From Paeniglutamicibacter gangotriensis Lz1y (GTDB lineage Bacteria > Actinomycetota > Actinomycetes > Actinomycetales > Micrococcaceae): a stretch of DNA of 64,000 nt. Every line of letters begins with the position of its first letter. The first letter of the stretch is position 1. The stretch is taken from NCBI RefSeq assembly GCF_000348945.1, contig NZ_AOCK01000007.1:124001-188000 (forward strand), written 5' to 3'. A program made the position numbers and the translations under genes. Below, in pieces: positions 18,841 to 27,175 of the stretch. The notes under the pieces were generated by a model. That model worked only from the letters and a program-made list of their open reading frames with translations. It was not told the DNA's origin and searched no databases.

Positions 18841-18944
18841 GGTGTCCTCCATCATTGCTCAGGTGACACATCAGCGACCGAAGAATGCTCTCCTTCCGGC
18901 CGCTGAAGATGGGCGCCTTTCCCCTTGCGGGGTGCCCATACTTC

Positions 18945-18972
18945 ACCCTATGACACAAGTAACAATAATCAA
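18945..18972 (-). promoter_or_regulatory. Possible hpf promoter
   Basis: On the minus strand TTGATT (18967-18972) and TAGGGT (18945-18950) are 16 bp apart, fitting a housekeeping-type promoter for hpf. The spacer holds GTAACAAT (18959-18966), which matches the MtrA-box form described in Corynebacterium. Both readings are inference. Confidence 0.35.
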
Positions 18973-19000
18973 GGATGTTCGGCCTATTTCTTCATCGCGT

Positions 19001-19873
19001 TCAGCGAACAGCGTGTTTTTCACTCGGGGCCGGAGTCGCTGCCACCACCACCGCTCCGCATACCAACAACCCGGTTCCGCCCAGCGCACGGTGGGCTTCT
19101 GCCAGCGTCGCCCCGGTGGTCAGCACGTCATCGACCAAGATCACCTGCGCACCGCACAGCCGAAATTGCTGCAGCACCGGCGTGTTGGAAACCTTCATCG
19201 ACTGGCGTGTCGAACTGCGTTCCCGACGCCCCTTCCCCTTCTGCGCGGAAACCAGTTGGTTCCCCATCCGGTAGCGCAGCAGCTGGGCCATCTCGACGCC
19301 CTGCGGCAGCACCCCGGAGCGGCGCAATCGTGCCAGTAACAATCCCACCGGGAAGTATCCGCGCTTGGCCTTGGCCCGCAGGCGGGTCGGCATCGGAACC
19401 AGCACCACGGGGCGGCCCGGATCGACTAGGGATGCCAGTGCGGCAAGGACCGCGCGTGCCAGCGACGGAGCCAATATCCCTGCCAGCGACGGCATCTGGT
19501 GATTCTTGAACGCCAAAACGACGGCTGCCAGCTCATGATCGTAGGAACCGGCGCAGATCACCGGGAGCGGGAGTCCGACGGTGTTCAGTGGCAAGGACTC
19601 GGCCCGGTCCTCGACCCGGTGCGGGTGCAGGCATGAGGTGCGCATCTTCCTGGCGCATTGTGGGCAGAGCACTGCATCGGGGCGCCCGCAGCACACACAG
19701 TCCACCGGCAGCAGCAGCGCCGCGGTCCCGGCCAGGGCCGCACGCACGGACCGGGTGCCACTGTGCCACCACACCGCATCAAGGCTCCGGGCCCAACCGC
19801 GGACCGGGGACCCGGGTCGGGCTGCCTGCCGGCGGTAGGGCGCGTCGTTCTGCCGGCGCATCATCATCTTCAT
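19001..19873 (-). CDS. comF: ComF-family phosphoribosyltransferase-like protein
   Basis: The 290-residue protein has an N-terminal zinc-finger motif (CVCCGRPDAVLCPQC, about residues 59-73). A C-terminal phosphoribosyltransferase fold carries the PRPP-binding loop VILVDDVLTTGATLAEA. ComF homologues are needed for DNA uptake in naturally competent bacteria, but they are common in species with no known competence, and no other competence genes are seen here. The start ATG at 19873 is followed by two more in-frame ATGs within five codons, so the start may shift slightly. It follows lpqB on the same strand after a 94-base gap that contains a perfect DnaA-box sequence. Confidence 0.88.
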   Translation of the reverse strand: MKMMMRRQNDAPYRRQAARPGSPVRGWARSLDAVWWHSGTRSVRAALAGTAALLLPVDCVCCGRPDAVLCPQCARKMRTSCLHPHRVEDRAESLPLNTVGLPLPVICAGSYDHELAAVVLAFKNHQMPSLAGILAPSLARAVLAALASLVDPGRPVVLVPMPTRLRAKAKRGYFPVGLLLARLRRSGVLPQGVEMAQLLRYRMGNQLVSAQKGKGRRERSSTRQSMKVSNTPVLQQFRLCGAQVILVDDVLTTGATLAEAHRALGGTGLLVCGAVVVAATPAPSEKHAVR

Positions 19874-19967
19874 GCCACCAGCATGGGCCGCTGCAATACT
19901 GGCGCGACGCCCTACCCACGTGGATGTGGATAACCCCCAGGGCCGGTTCGGCCCATCGTGATGCTAC

Positions 19968-21680
19968 TTAGCCCGGGTAGGACAGGTCCCGGACCATTTC
20001 TTCCATCACATGCCACGAGTTGCCCACTCGCGAGTAGATGTATTCCTTGGTTTCGGCATACACCGGGCGACGTTCCCCGGGCCCCGCCGACAAACCGACC
20101 ATGCCCAGCAGCGGCATGTAGTTCACCGAGGTGCCGGTCAGGCTGATTTCTTGGGCCGTGATCTTCTCGGTAGCGCTGGATGAGGAGACGATGATCGAGA
20201 CATCCGAGTTCCAGACGGCCTGGGTCGCCGGCACCTCGGGGTAGATCCGCTTGGCCGGGGCGAATCCACGCGGTGCCCCGTCGGCGTCACGCAGGATCCC
20301 GGAGATCGTCACGCTCGTGTCCCCGTCCAGGGTCGAGACGATCAGCGCGCGAGTCCCGTCCCGGGAGATGCGCAAGGAGCTGACCGTGGCCTCGGCCAGT
20401 GCGGCCGCGGTGATCGGACGAACTTTGCCACTGAGCGCCGGATCTTCCGGAACCGCCAGCACCCTGGCGGGCGAGGAATTATCCACGGTCCAGGTCCAGC
20501 CGTGGGCGTCCATCGACGGGCGGACCAGATCGTTGCCTGTGGCGACCACCGAATCCTGGCCGTCCTCGTCCACTGTCACCAATTTCGTGCGGTCCCCGTT
20601 CAGGAAGGCGTAGCGGTTTCCCAGCGGGCTCATCGCCGGCAGCTGCGGGTTGTAGCCGGAAATATCGTGGATGCCGCCGACCAGCCGCAGCGACCTGCCC
20701 TTGAGGTAGTACAGGGCCTTGTCCAGGATGCCGACCTGCGTGTCGGGAACCGAGGGGTTGATCTCTGCGGCCACGAACTCGGCGTCCTTCGGCCCGGCCT
20801 TGACCTCGGATTGTTCGTCGGTCATGGCCACCGAGCGCACATTGCCCAGCCCACCCAGTGTGAGCTCCAGTTGTTGCCGCATTTGCTGGCGGGTGAGCTC
20901 GGTCGAGTCCAGGAAGGTGGCCGAGGTCAAATCAATGGTGGCGCGCTGCGATTCGATGGGCACCGCGGGGCGCACCAGGGAGCTGCCTGTCGGGAACGCG
21001 GAGACGGCGGCGTTTTCCAGGTACGGGGCAGGGCCTGCCAGGAGGGCATCGACCATGGCCGCTGCCACCCCGGTGCGGGTCGGGAACCAGCGCACGTCCG
21101 GAACGGCATAGTGGTAGCTGACGTCGTAGAAGTAGAGGGTCTGCGGGGCGAAGACGTGGGAGAGGCTGGCGCTGTCCACCATGATGCCGTCGGGCACCGA
21201 AGAGATCCGCCATTGCCCCTCGACCTTTTTGAGGGTGACATCCACCGCCCGGGTGGTGTGCGGGGGCATCTCGGTCATAATGCCAGCCGCATCGATCTCC
21301 GAGACGAGCTCCATCTGGACGGTGTAGCTGTTGGCCTTGGCCCCGGCGATCACCGAGGGCCGCGCATCGTAGACCAGGGTCCGCGTCGAGCCGTTCCAGA
21401 CCCCTGCCTGTTGGGGGCCAAGGAATTCGCGGGCGGTCTTGTAGTCGTCCTGGGCGTCGATGCCCGCCCCGATAAACCCCTCGACGATTTCCTGCGGGGC
21501 CGCGCCGTCGCTCGGTCCGGGAAGGTTGAATTGCACGTTGCCTTCGGTGTCGGAGCCCCCGCCGTCCAGCGCGATGGTCTGCACCGGGGAGTTGCGTGGG
21601 ATTTCCGAGCAGCCCGTGAGCACCAGCACGACGCCCAGCACGGCGGCAAGCACGGTGGAGCTGCGACGGATCCTAGTCAT
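19968..21680 (-). CDS. lpqB: Lipoprotein LpqB, MtrAB accessory
   Basis: The 570-residue lipoprotein has a signal peptide ending in the lipobox LTGC, with acylated Cys24. A GerMN-type domain occupies the middle (about 200-320), followed by a beta-propeller-like LpqB domain (from about residue 340). In mycobacteria LpqB interacts with the extracellular part of MtrB and modulates MtrA phosphorylation. Its start overlaps the mtrB stop by 8 bases, so the two are translationally coupled. The mtrA-mtrB-lpqB order is the conserved actinobacterial one. Confidence 0.95.
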   Translation of the reverse strand: MTRIRRSSTVLAAVLGVVLVLTGCSEIPRNSPVQTIALDGGGSDTEGNVQFNLPGPSDGAAPQEIVEGFIGAGIDAQDDYKTAREFLGPQQAGVWNGSTRTLVYDARPSVIAGAKANSYTVQMELVSEIDAAGIMTEMPPHTTRAVDVTLKKVEGQWRISSVPDGIMVDSASLSHVFAPQTLYFYDVSYHYAVPDVRWFPTRTGVAAAMVDALLAGPAPYLENAAVSAFPTGSSLVRPAVPIESQRATIDLTSATFLDSTELTRQQMRQQLELTLGGLGNVRSVAMTDEQSEVKAGPKDAEFVAAEINPSVPDTQVGILDKALYYLKGRSLRLVGGIHDISGYNPQLPAMSPLGNRYAFLNGDRTKLVTVDEDGQDSVVATGNDLVRPSMDAHGWTWTVDNSSPARVLAVPEDPALSGKVRPITAAALAEATVSSLRISRDGTRALIVSTLDGDTSVTISGILRDADGAPRGFAPAKRIYPEVPATQAVWNSDVSIIVSSSSATEKITAQEISLTGTSVNYMPLLGMVGLSAGPGERRPVYAETKEYIYSRVGNSWHVMEEMVRDLSYPG

Positions 21681-23499
21681 GGTGGTGTCTCTTTCCCGGG
21701 GTATGCGTGGCGGACGACTCGCTTGCGGGGTCCGTGTCCGCGGTTTCCTCGGAGATCAAGGGGGGCGCCGGTTTGAAGCCGATGGCCGGGATCTCTCCGG
21801 TCAGCGGGAAGGAGACGACCATGCCGCGATCAAGCACCGCGTCGGCCAGCACGATCGGTTCCAACGGCAGCGGGGAGGCGATGATCTCATCGCCCAGGAC
21901 CCGCGGCAGGGTCAATCTGAAGCAAGACCCCACCCCGCGTTCGCCCCAGGCTTCGAGCCGGCCCGAGTGCAGGCGGGTGTCCTCCATGGCGATGGACAGG
22001 CCCAGCCCCGAGCCACCGGTGGTCCGTGCGCGGGCCGGGTCGGCACGCCAAAACCTATCGAAGACCCGGGTCCTGGCCTCGGGGCTCATGCCGATGCCGC
22101 GGTCGCGCACCGTGATGGCCACGGCATTCGCGTTCCCGGCCACGGTGATGTCGATGGGGTTTCCCTCGCTGTGTTCGATGGCGTTCATGACCAGGTTGCG
22201 CACCACCCGCTCGATGCGCCGCGAGTCCATTTCCGCCACGGCACCGCCGGCCGGGGTGCCCAGGCGCAGCACCGAGCCCATGGCTTCGGCGTGCGGGGTG
22301 GCGGCGTCGATGACGCGCCGGGCCACGGAGACCAGGTCGTTGGGTTCGGGGTCAAGCACCGCGACCCCGGCATCGAAGCGCGAGACCTCCAACAGGTCAT
22401 TGAGCAGGATCTGGAAGCGTTCAACCTGGTTGTAGAGCAGTTCGGCGCTGCGCTTGTTGATCGGATCAAAGTCTTCACGGGCATCATGCAGCACCTCTGC
22501 TGCCATCCGCACCGTGGTCAGCGGGGTGCGCAGCTCGTGGGACACATCCGACACGAAGCGTTGTTGCATGGCCGAGAGCGTGGCCAGCTGGTTGATCTGG
22601 TCCTGCAGCGATGCCGCCATGTGGTTGAAGGAGTTGCCCAGCCGCGCGATCTCGTCCTCCCCGGAAACGACCATGCGTTCTTGGAGCCTGCCCGCGGCGA
22701 GCTTCTCGGAGACTTGCGCAGCGGCCGCCACCGGGCTGACCACCAACCGGGTGACGTACCAGGTGATGCCACTGACAACCAACAGCAGCAGCCCGCCCAC
22801 CAGGGCCATGGCCCGGTTGATGAAGTCGAGCGTTTTTTGCACGCTGGTCAGGTCATAGACCAGGTAGAGCCCGTACTCGGCGCCGGGCGGGAGGGTCACC
22901 TTGGTGCCGAAGATCAGCCCCGGCCCGTCACCCGCCGCGGATTTAACCTCGATCGACTGCCAGTGCACGGCGTTGGATTCCTGGATCTCGGCGGCCAGCG
23001 CTGCAGGGATGATGCGCGAGGTCAGGTTGCCGCTGGCGGTGGGGCCCACGTAGATGTTCTCGGCCCCTGGCAACGGGTCCAGCACAAAGTTACGTGGGAC
23101 CAGGGCGGTGTCGCCCTCCAGGATCCGCAGCGTGCTGGTGACCAGCGAGTGGGTGCTGGTGCGATCGGTGGTGGCAGCCGAATCGAAGATCGCCTTGACC
23201 TGGTTCAGGCCGCGCACGGATTCCGATTCGACCTGGTTGAAGCGTTCCTGGAACAATCCGGTGGCGATCTGGTTCGACAAAAAGGCCCCCGCGCCCAGCA
23301 ACGCCAGGGCGGTGAGCAGCGCCGCGGAGGTCACGGTGCGAAAAAGCAGAGACCGCATCCAGCGCGAACGCACGGTTTTGCGTACCCGTGTCAGCACCGC
23401 GCCCCACGCACGTAATCCGCCGGCCGGTTTCGGCGTGTCGGCCGCCGGTGTCGTGCTTCCGGCCGCTGCCGGTTCGACGGAGTCCATGCTTCGGCCCAT
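21673..23499 (-). CDS. mtrB: MtrB sensor histidine kinase
   Basis: The 608-residue kinase has two membrane helices (about 52-78 and 230-250) enclosing an extracytoplasmic sensor domain of about 150 residues. A HAMP domain (about 252-305), HisKA domain and HATPase domain follow. The phosphoacceptor is His321 in SDVSHELRTPLTTV. N, G1 and G2 boxes are visible (NAIEHSEG, RDRGIGM, GGSGLGLSIA). The C-terminal tail is a long, low-complexity extension after the ATPase domain. It pairs with MtrA, encoded just upstream (8-base gap), and controls cell-wall turnover, division and osmotic responses in actinobacteria. Confidence 0.97.
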   Translation of the reverse strand: MGRSMDSVEPAAAGSTTPAADTPKPAGGLRAWGAVLTRVRKTVRSRWMRSLLFRTVTSAALLTALALLGAGAFLSNQIATGLFQERFNQVESESVRGLNQVKAIFDSAATTDRTSTHSLVTSTLRILEGDTALVPRNFVLDPLPGAENIYVGPTASGNLTSRIIPAALAAEIQESNAVHWQSIEVKSAAGDGPGLIFGTKVTLPPGAEYGLYLVYDLTSVQKTLDFINRAMALVGGLLLLVVSGITWYVTRLVVSPVAAAAQVSEKLAAGRLQERMVVSGEDEIARLGNSFNHMAASLQDQINQLATLSAMQQRFVSDVSHELRTPLTTVRMAAEVLHDAREDFDPINKRSAELLYNQVERFQILLNDLLEVSRFDAGVAVLDPEPNDLVSVARRVIDAATPHAEAMGSVLRLGTPAGGAVAEMDSRRIERVVRNLVMNAIEHSEGNPIDITVAGNANAVAITVRDRGIGMSPEARTRVFDRFWRADPARARTTGGSGLGLSIAMEDTRLHSGRLEAWGERGVGSCFRLTLPRVLGDEIIASPLPLEPIVLADAVLDRGMVVSFPLTGEIPAIGFKPAPPLISEETADTDPASESSATHTPGKRHHHD

Positions 23500-23507
23500 C
23501 TCCAGGC

Positions 23508-24185
23508 TCAGGCCTGGCCCGCCTTGTATCCCACGCCGCGCACGGTCTGGACGACCTCTGGGCTCTCCGGGTCGAGTTCGACCTTGGAGCGCAGGCGCTG
23601 CACGTGTACGTTGACCAACCGGGTGTCCGCGGCGTGGCGGTAGCCCCAGACCTGTTCAAGGAGTTGTTCGCGGGTGAAGACCTGCCAGGGTTTGCGCGCC
23701 AAGGCGACCAGCAGATCGAATTCCAGTGGGGTCAGCCCGATGGCGTCGTTGCCACGGGTCACCCGGTGGCCGGCGACGTCGATGCTCAGATCGCCGATCT
23801 TCAGGGTTTCGGGGGCGTGCTGTTCGCCGGGGCGCAGCCGTGCACGGACCCGAGCGACCAGTTCGGCGGGCTTAAAGGGCTTGGGCACGTAGTCGTCGGC
23901 ACCGGATTCCAGGCCACGAACCACGTCGGCGGTGTCGGACTTGGCGGTGAGCATCACGATCGGAACATCGTCCTCGGCACGGATGAGCTTGCAGACCTCG
24001 ATGCCGTCCAGCCCGGGAAGCATCAGATCAAGGAGGACCAGGTCGGGCTTGACCTCGCGGAACACGCCCAATGCCTTGGCACCGTCGTAGCAGAACACGG
24101 CCTCGAAGCCGTCGTTCTGTAACACGATGCCGATCATTTCGGCCAGCGCCTCGTCGTCGTCGACAACCAGGATGCGTGCCTTCAT
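23508..24185 (-). CDS. mtrA: MtrA response regulator
   Basis: The 225-residue OmpR-type regulator has a receiver domain with phosphoacceptor Asp53 (LVLLDLMLPGLDG) and the acidic pocket VVDDDEA. The C-terminal winged helix contains LTPLEFDLLVALARKP, REQLLEQVWGYRHAADTRLVNVHVQRLRSKVE and VRGVGYKA. The start is the ATG at 24185 (MKARILVVDDD) with GGAAGGT upstream; the frame is open further but not conserved. MtrA regulates cell-wall hydrolase genes and binds direct repeats of GTCACA-like 9-mers in mycobacteria. A similar array lies at 1645-1706 of this window. Confidence 0.98.
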   Translation of the reverse strand: MKARILVVDDDEALAEMIGIVLQNDGFEAVFCYDGAKALGVFREVKPDLVLLDLMLPGLDGIEVCKLIRAEDDVPIVMLTAKSDTADVVRGLESGADDYVPKPFKPAELVARVRARLRPGEQHAPETLKIGDLSIDVAGHRVTRGNDAIGLTPLEFDLLVALARKPWQVFTREQLLEQVWGYRHAADTRLVNVHVQRLRSKVELDPESPEVVQTVRGVGYKAGQA

Positions 24186-24301
24186 AATCTGACCTTCCGT
24201 AGCCTTGCGCTGGGCGCAGCAAAAAACGTGCGCCCGGATACCTCTAGGGTACATGAGCGCAGCACGCCGATCGGCGCGCAAACAGCAATCCACCACGGCG
24301 T

Positions 24302-24329
24302 TTGTACTCTGTTACGGCGCGGTTAGACT
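24302..24329 (+). promoter_or_regulatory. Possible promoter of the membrane-protein gene
   Basis: TTGTAC (24302-24307) and TAGACT (24324-24329) are 16 bp apart, about 83 bases before the ATG at 24412. The shared 226-bp spacer with mtrA also holds a 10-bp palindrome GCCGATCGGC (24266-24275). Confidence 0.4.
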
Positions 24330-24411
24330 TGCCGCAGCAGGGGAACCTGCGTACTCGAGGGCGCTTGTGCCGCCAAGGTTCCCCCACCCACTGAACAGAG
24401 GAAGTTCTCCG

Positions 24412-25536
24412 ATGCCGATACCCCACGACGGGCCCGGACACGATCGGCAGGATCCTTCCCCGGGCTGGGGGCCTCCCCCGTCCGGGTGGGACCGCCAGCC
24501 CCTTCCTGCCGCCGGTCCCGCGCCCGTGCCCCCGCCTCAGCTGCCACCGCCGCAAAAACTCGGGGTCATCGCCTTGCGGCCACTGGGTTTCGGGGACCTG
24601 CTGGATGGCACTTTCGCGGTGATCCGGCTCGCGCCGATTCCCACGCTGCTAAACGCCGTGTTGGCCCAGCTGCTGCCGGCGCTGACCGCGGTGTTGCTGC
24701 TCGCTGCGCTGGCTCCCCGCGTCGAGGTCGGGGTCGAGGTCGGCCCCGGGCTGCCGCTGCCGCCCGGCTTGCTGCAGGAGCTTGAGGAGGCCTGGCCCGG
24801 CTACGCCCTGGGTTTGGCGATCTACCTGCTGGTGCAGCTGGTGGCCGGGGTGCTGGTCATCGGGCCGAGCACCGTGGTCGCGATGCGCGCCACGCTGGGC
24901 CAGCGCACCGGGTGGGGCCAAGCGCTGGCACTGAGCGCTAGGGCCATGCCGCGGCTGGCCGTCTGGAACCTGTTGATCGCCGCGGCGCTGTCAGTGGTTG
25001 GAGTGCTCGCGGTGGCGGGCACCGTGCTGGCGGCAAGCCAGCTGGGCTTGGCTGTGGCGCTGGCACTGCTGCTGCTCTGCTGCCTGCCGCTGGCGGTGCT
25101 GTACGTGTGGCTAGCCATCAAGCTCTGCTTCGCGCCGACCGAAATGGTGGCCAGGTCGCTGGGTCTCGGCGCTGCCATGGCCTCCTCGTGGCGGCTGGTT
25201 CGCGGCTCCTGGTGGCGGATCCTGGGGATCTTGTTGGTGGTCGGCATCATCCTGGCCCTGTTATCCGGGCTCGCCACCCAGATCCTGGGTGTGCTCTCGG
25301 GACAATTCATCACCGGCGCCGCGGAGACCCCGCTGACAGTGGGTGCCAGCGTCGTCATCCAGGCGGTGGTCGGTGCCCTGTCCATGGTGCTGGGACAGAT
25401 CATGCTGACGCTGCTGCATGTTGATGCGCGGATCCGACACGAACGCCTGGATGTGGTGCTGCACGCCGAATCGGTGCGGGGCCCGGCCCATCCGATCCCC
25501 GGACATGCGGCCCGGCGGACTGAGCCCCCGGCTTAG
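24412..25536 (+). CDS. Multi-pass membrane protein, GDPD membrane-domain-like
   Basis: The 374-residue protein has a Pro/Gly-rich cytosolic N-tail (about 1-50, PQLPPPQKLG), then RPLGFGDLLDGTFAVIRLAPI, which resembles the entry of glycerophosphoryl-diester-phosphodiesterase membrane-domain proteins. About six membrane helices follow (near 65-85, 120-140, 165-190, 195-220, 255-280 and 300-320). No catalytic phosphodiesterase domain is present. The amphipathic SSWRLVRGSWWRILGILLVVG segment is typical of this group. The ATG at 24412 has AGAGGA upstream; the longer frame lacks support. It diverges from mtrA. Function is unknown. Confidence 0.75.
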   Translation: MPIPHDGPGHDRQDPSPGWGPPPSGWDRQPLPAAGPAPVPPPQLPPPQKLGVIALRPLGFGDLLDGTFAVIRLAPIPTLLNAVLAQLLPALTAVLLLAALAPRVEVGVEVGPGLPLPPGLLQELEEAWPGYALGLAIYLLVQLVAGVLVIGPSTVVAMRATLGQRTGWGQALALSARAMPRLAVWNLLIAAALSVVGVLAVAGTVLAASQLGLAVALALLLLCCLPLAVLYVWLAIKLCFAPTEMVARSLGLGAAMASSWRLVRGSWWRILGILLVVGIILALLSGLATQILGVLSGQFITGAAETPLTVGASVVIQAVVGALSMVLGQIMLTLLHVDARIRHERLDVVLHAESVRGPAHPIPGHAARRTEPPA

Positions 25537-25550
25537 TCATCGACGTCGGC

Positions 25551-26627
25551 TTAACCGTCGACACGGACCTGGTTCAGCGCCTCGGAGTATTCGGCCAGCT
25601 TCCCTAGCAGGGCCGAAGCCCGCGCCGGGGAACTCTCCCCGAGCCCGTGCGTCGGGGTCAACACCAAAGCGCCCAGGGCCGAATCGGGCAGGCCCAGCTG
25701 ACGCCACGGGCGGCGGATCGCCTGGACCGCTTCCACGGTGCCGGCCGGCTCCGCTGCCGGGTCCAGACAACCCAGCCACAGGCCCTTGCCCGATTCCACG
25801 GCCGAGGCCAACAATTCCCAGCCCGGGACGGTCAGTGCTGCGGCGTTGGCGCCCAGTGAGTCGGCTCCCGCCTCCAGTGCGGTGCCGGCCAACGTTATCC
25901 AACTTCCGGGGGCACCCTGGGCACCGATCACGACCTCGTCGGCGCCCGCACCGCGCAGCGCCTCGATGAGCTCGGACCACCAGCTGCGCAGCTCCGCGGC
26001 AGGGACCGAGCGCAGCGTGCGGTAGCCGCTGGCGGTGGGCAGCAGCCCGCCGAGCACCGCGGCGGCATCGGGTTCCTCGAGGTACACGGTGATTTTCTGT
26101 CCGCCGGTCATCCGAGCCACGTCCGCCACGTGCCGGGCCGCGCCCAGGGCCAGCGACTGGGCCACGTCGCGGCGTGCCCCGTGATCGGAGATCGCCCGTT
26201 CACCATGGTGCAGGTACAGGTTGGCGGCCAGCGTGGCGGGGCCGGGGAACTGAATCTTCAGCGCGTTGCCGCCGGATTCTTCGGCGCCGATGGCATCGGC
26301 AAGCACGTTCAGGTCGGTGCGCAGGGCCGAGGCGGCCCGCTTGGCGTCGATGCCCGGGGCATCGGACAGTTTCCAGCCGTGCGGGCGCAGGTCCACCGCG
26401 AGCTCCTCGAGCAGCTGGGCCCCGCGGCCGGTGGCATCGGAGCCCACGCCGCGTCCGGGAAGCTGTTGCAGGTGCGGCAGGTTCGGGGCGCCGATCTCGC
26501 CGCGGATCACCAGCACCGATTCCATCGGGTCGGTGCCGGGCATCGGGCCTAGGGCGCTGGCGCGCACCGGGCGCGGCGCTGGCTCGGGTGGTGTCTGCTG
26601 GCGCTGCCGATCATCGAGGTGCTGCAC
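25551..26627 (-). CDS. MetE-like (cobalamin-independent methionine synthase family) protein
   Basis: The 358-residue protein resembles the C-terminal barrel of MetE and corresponds to Rv3015c-type proteins. Genuine MetE binds zinc through HxC and a later Cys in NPDCGLKTR. Here the last segment reads LTPTHGLGESS, so His stands where Cys is expected, and I see no HxC motif, so methionine synthase activity is doubtful. Translation starts at a GTG (26627) that directly follows, in the same frame, the TAG of the upstream chorismate mutase gene; GGAGG stands about 11 bases before it. A start at MPGTDPMESVL is an alternative. The pair is probably one operon. Confidence 0.7.
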   Translation of the reverse strand: MQHLDDRQRQQTPPEPAPRPVRASALGPMPGTDPMESVLVIRGEIGAPNLPHLQQLPGRGVGSDATGRGAQLLEELAVDLRPHGWKLSDAPGIDAKRAASALRTDLNVLADAIGAEESGGNALKIQFPGPATLAANLYLHHGERAISDHGARRDVAQSLALGAARHVADVARMTGGQKITVYLEEPDAAAVLGGLLPTASGYRTLRSVPAAELRSWWSELIEALRGAGADEVVIGAQGAPGSWITLAGTALEAGADSLGANAAALTVPGWELLASAVESGKGLWLGCLDPAAEPAGTVEAVQAIRRPWRQLGLPDSALGALVLTPTHGLGESSPARASALLGKLAEYSEALNQVRVDG

Positions 26628-27020
26628 CTAGTTTCCGGCCTCCGCATGCGTGGCCGAAATGGTCTGATGGTGCCGAATGACCTCGGAAATGATGAAGTTC
26701 ATGAACTTTTCGGCGAATTCGGGGTCCAGGTGGGCTTCGTGGGCCAACCGGCGCAGCCGGTCAATCTGCGCTTTTTCCCGTCCCGGGTCGCTCGGTGGCA
26801 GCGCGTGCACGGCCTTGAGATGGCCGACCCGCTGGGTCGCCTTAAAGCGTTCGGCCAGCAGGTAGACCAGTGTCGCGTCGAAGTTGTCGATGCTGCTGCG
26901 GATGGCCAGCAACTCGTCCATGATCTCTTGATCGACGGTGTCGGCCAGCGAACTGGCACTGGGGTCGTAGGCACCGGTGTCGTCGGTGCCGGGCACCTGC
27001 TCGTTCTTCTGTTGGCTCAT
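26628..27020 (-). CDS. AroQ-type chorismate mutase
   Basis: The 130-residue protein carries the all-helical AroQ pattern: IRSSIDNFDATLVYLLAERF with the active-site Arg in the first helix, then ATQRVGHLKA with the conserved Lys, a loop, and REKAQIDRLRRLAHEAHLDPEF. It should rearrange chorismate to prephenate for Phe/Tyr synthesis. A 35-residue acidic leader precedes the domain, and there is no signal peptide, so it is cytosolic. The ATG at 27020 is chosen over an upstream one in the open frame. Its stop codon abuts the GTG start of the MetE-like gene in the same frame. Confidence 0.88.
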   Translation of the reverse strand: MSQQKNEQVPGTDDTGAYDPSASSLADTVDQEIMDELLAIRSSIDNFDATLVYLLAERFKATQRVGHLKAVHALPPSDPGREKAQIDRLRRLAHEAHLDPEFAEKFMNFIISEVIRHHQTISATHAEAGN

Positions 27021-27100
27021 GGCTTCAAGTCTAGGGTTGTGTCCCCAAATGCGCCCAACCATGACATGGGCACGCCCGCGCCGGTGGGGGAAAACACGAC

Positions 27101-27136
27101 GGGGGCCGGCCCACCGATGCGGTGGACCGGGCCCCC
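27101..27136 (-). terminator. GC-rich stem-loop after the ABC importer operon
   Basis: GGGGGCCGGCCCACC (27101-27115) pairs with GGTGGACCGGGCCCCC (27121-27136) with one bulge. It sits between the last importer gene and the chorismate mutase gene. It lacks a clear T-run, so it may be a weak or factor-assisted terminator. Confidence 0.5.
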
Positions 27137-27175
27137 GGGCCGGTAGCTGGTGCGCACACCAGCGACGCTACAACG

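Noticed and set aside
21460-23415. 651-codon plus-strand frame over mtrB
   Set aside because: Shadow of mtrB; no conserved motif.
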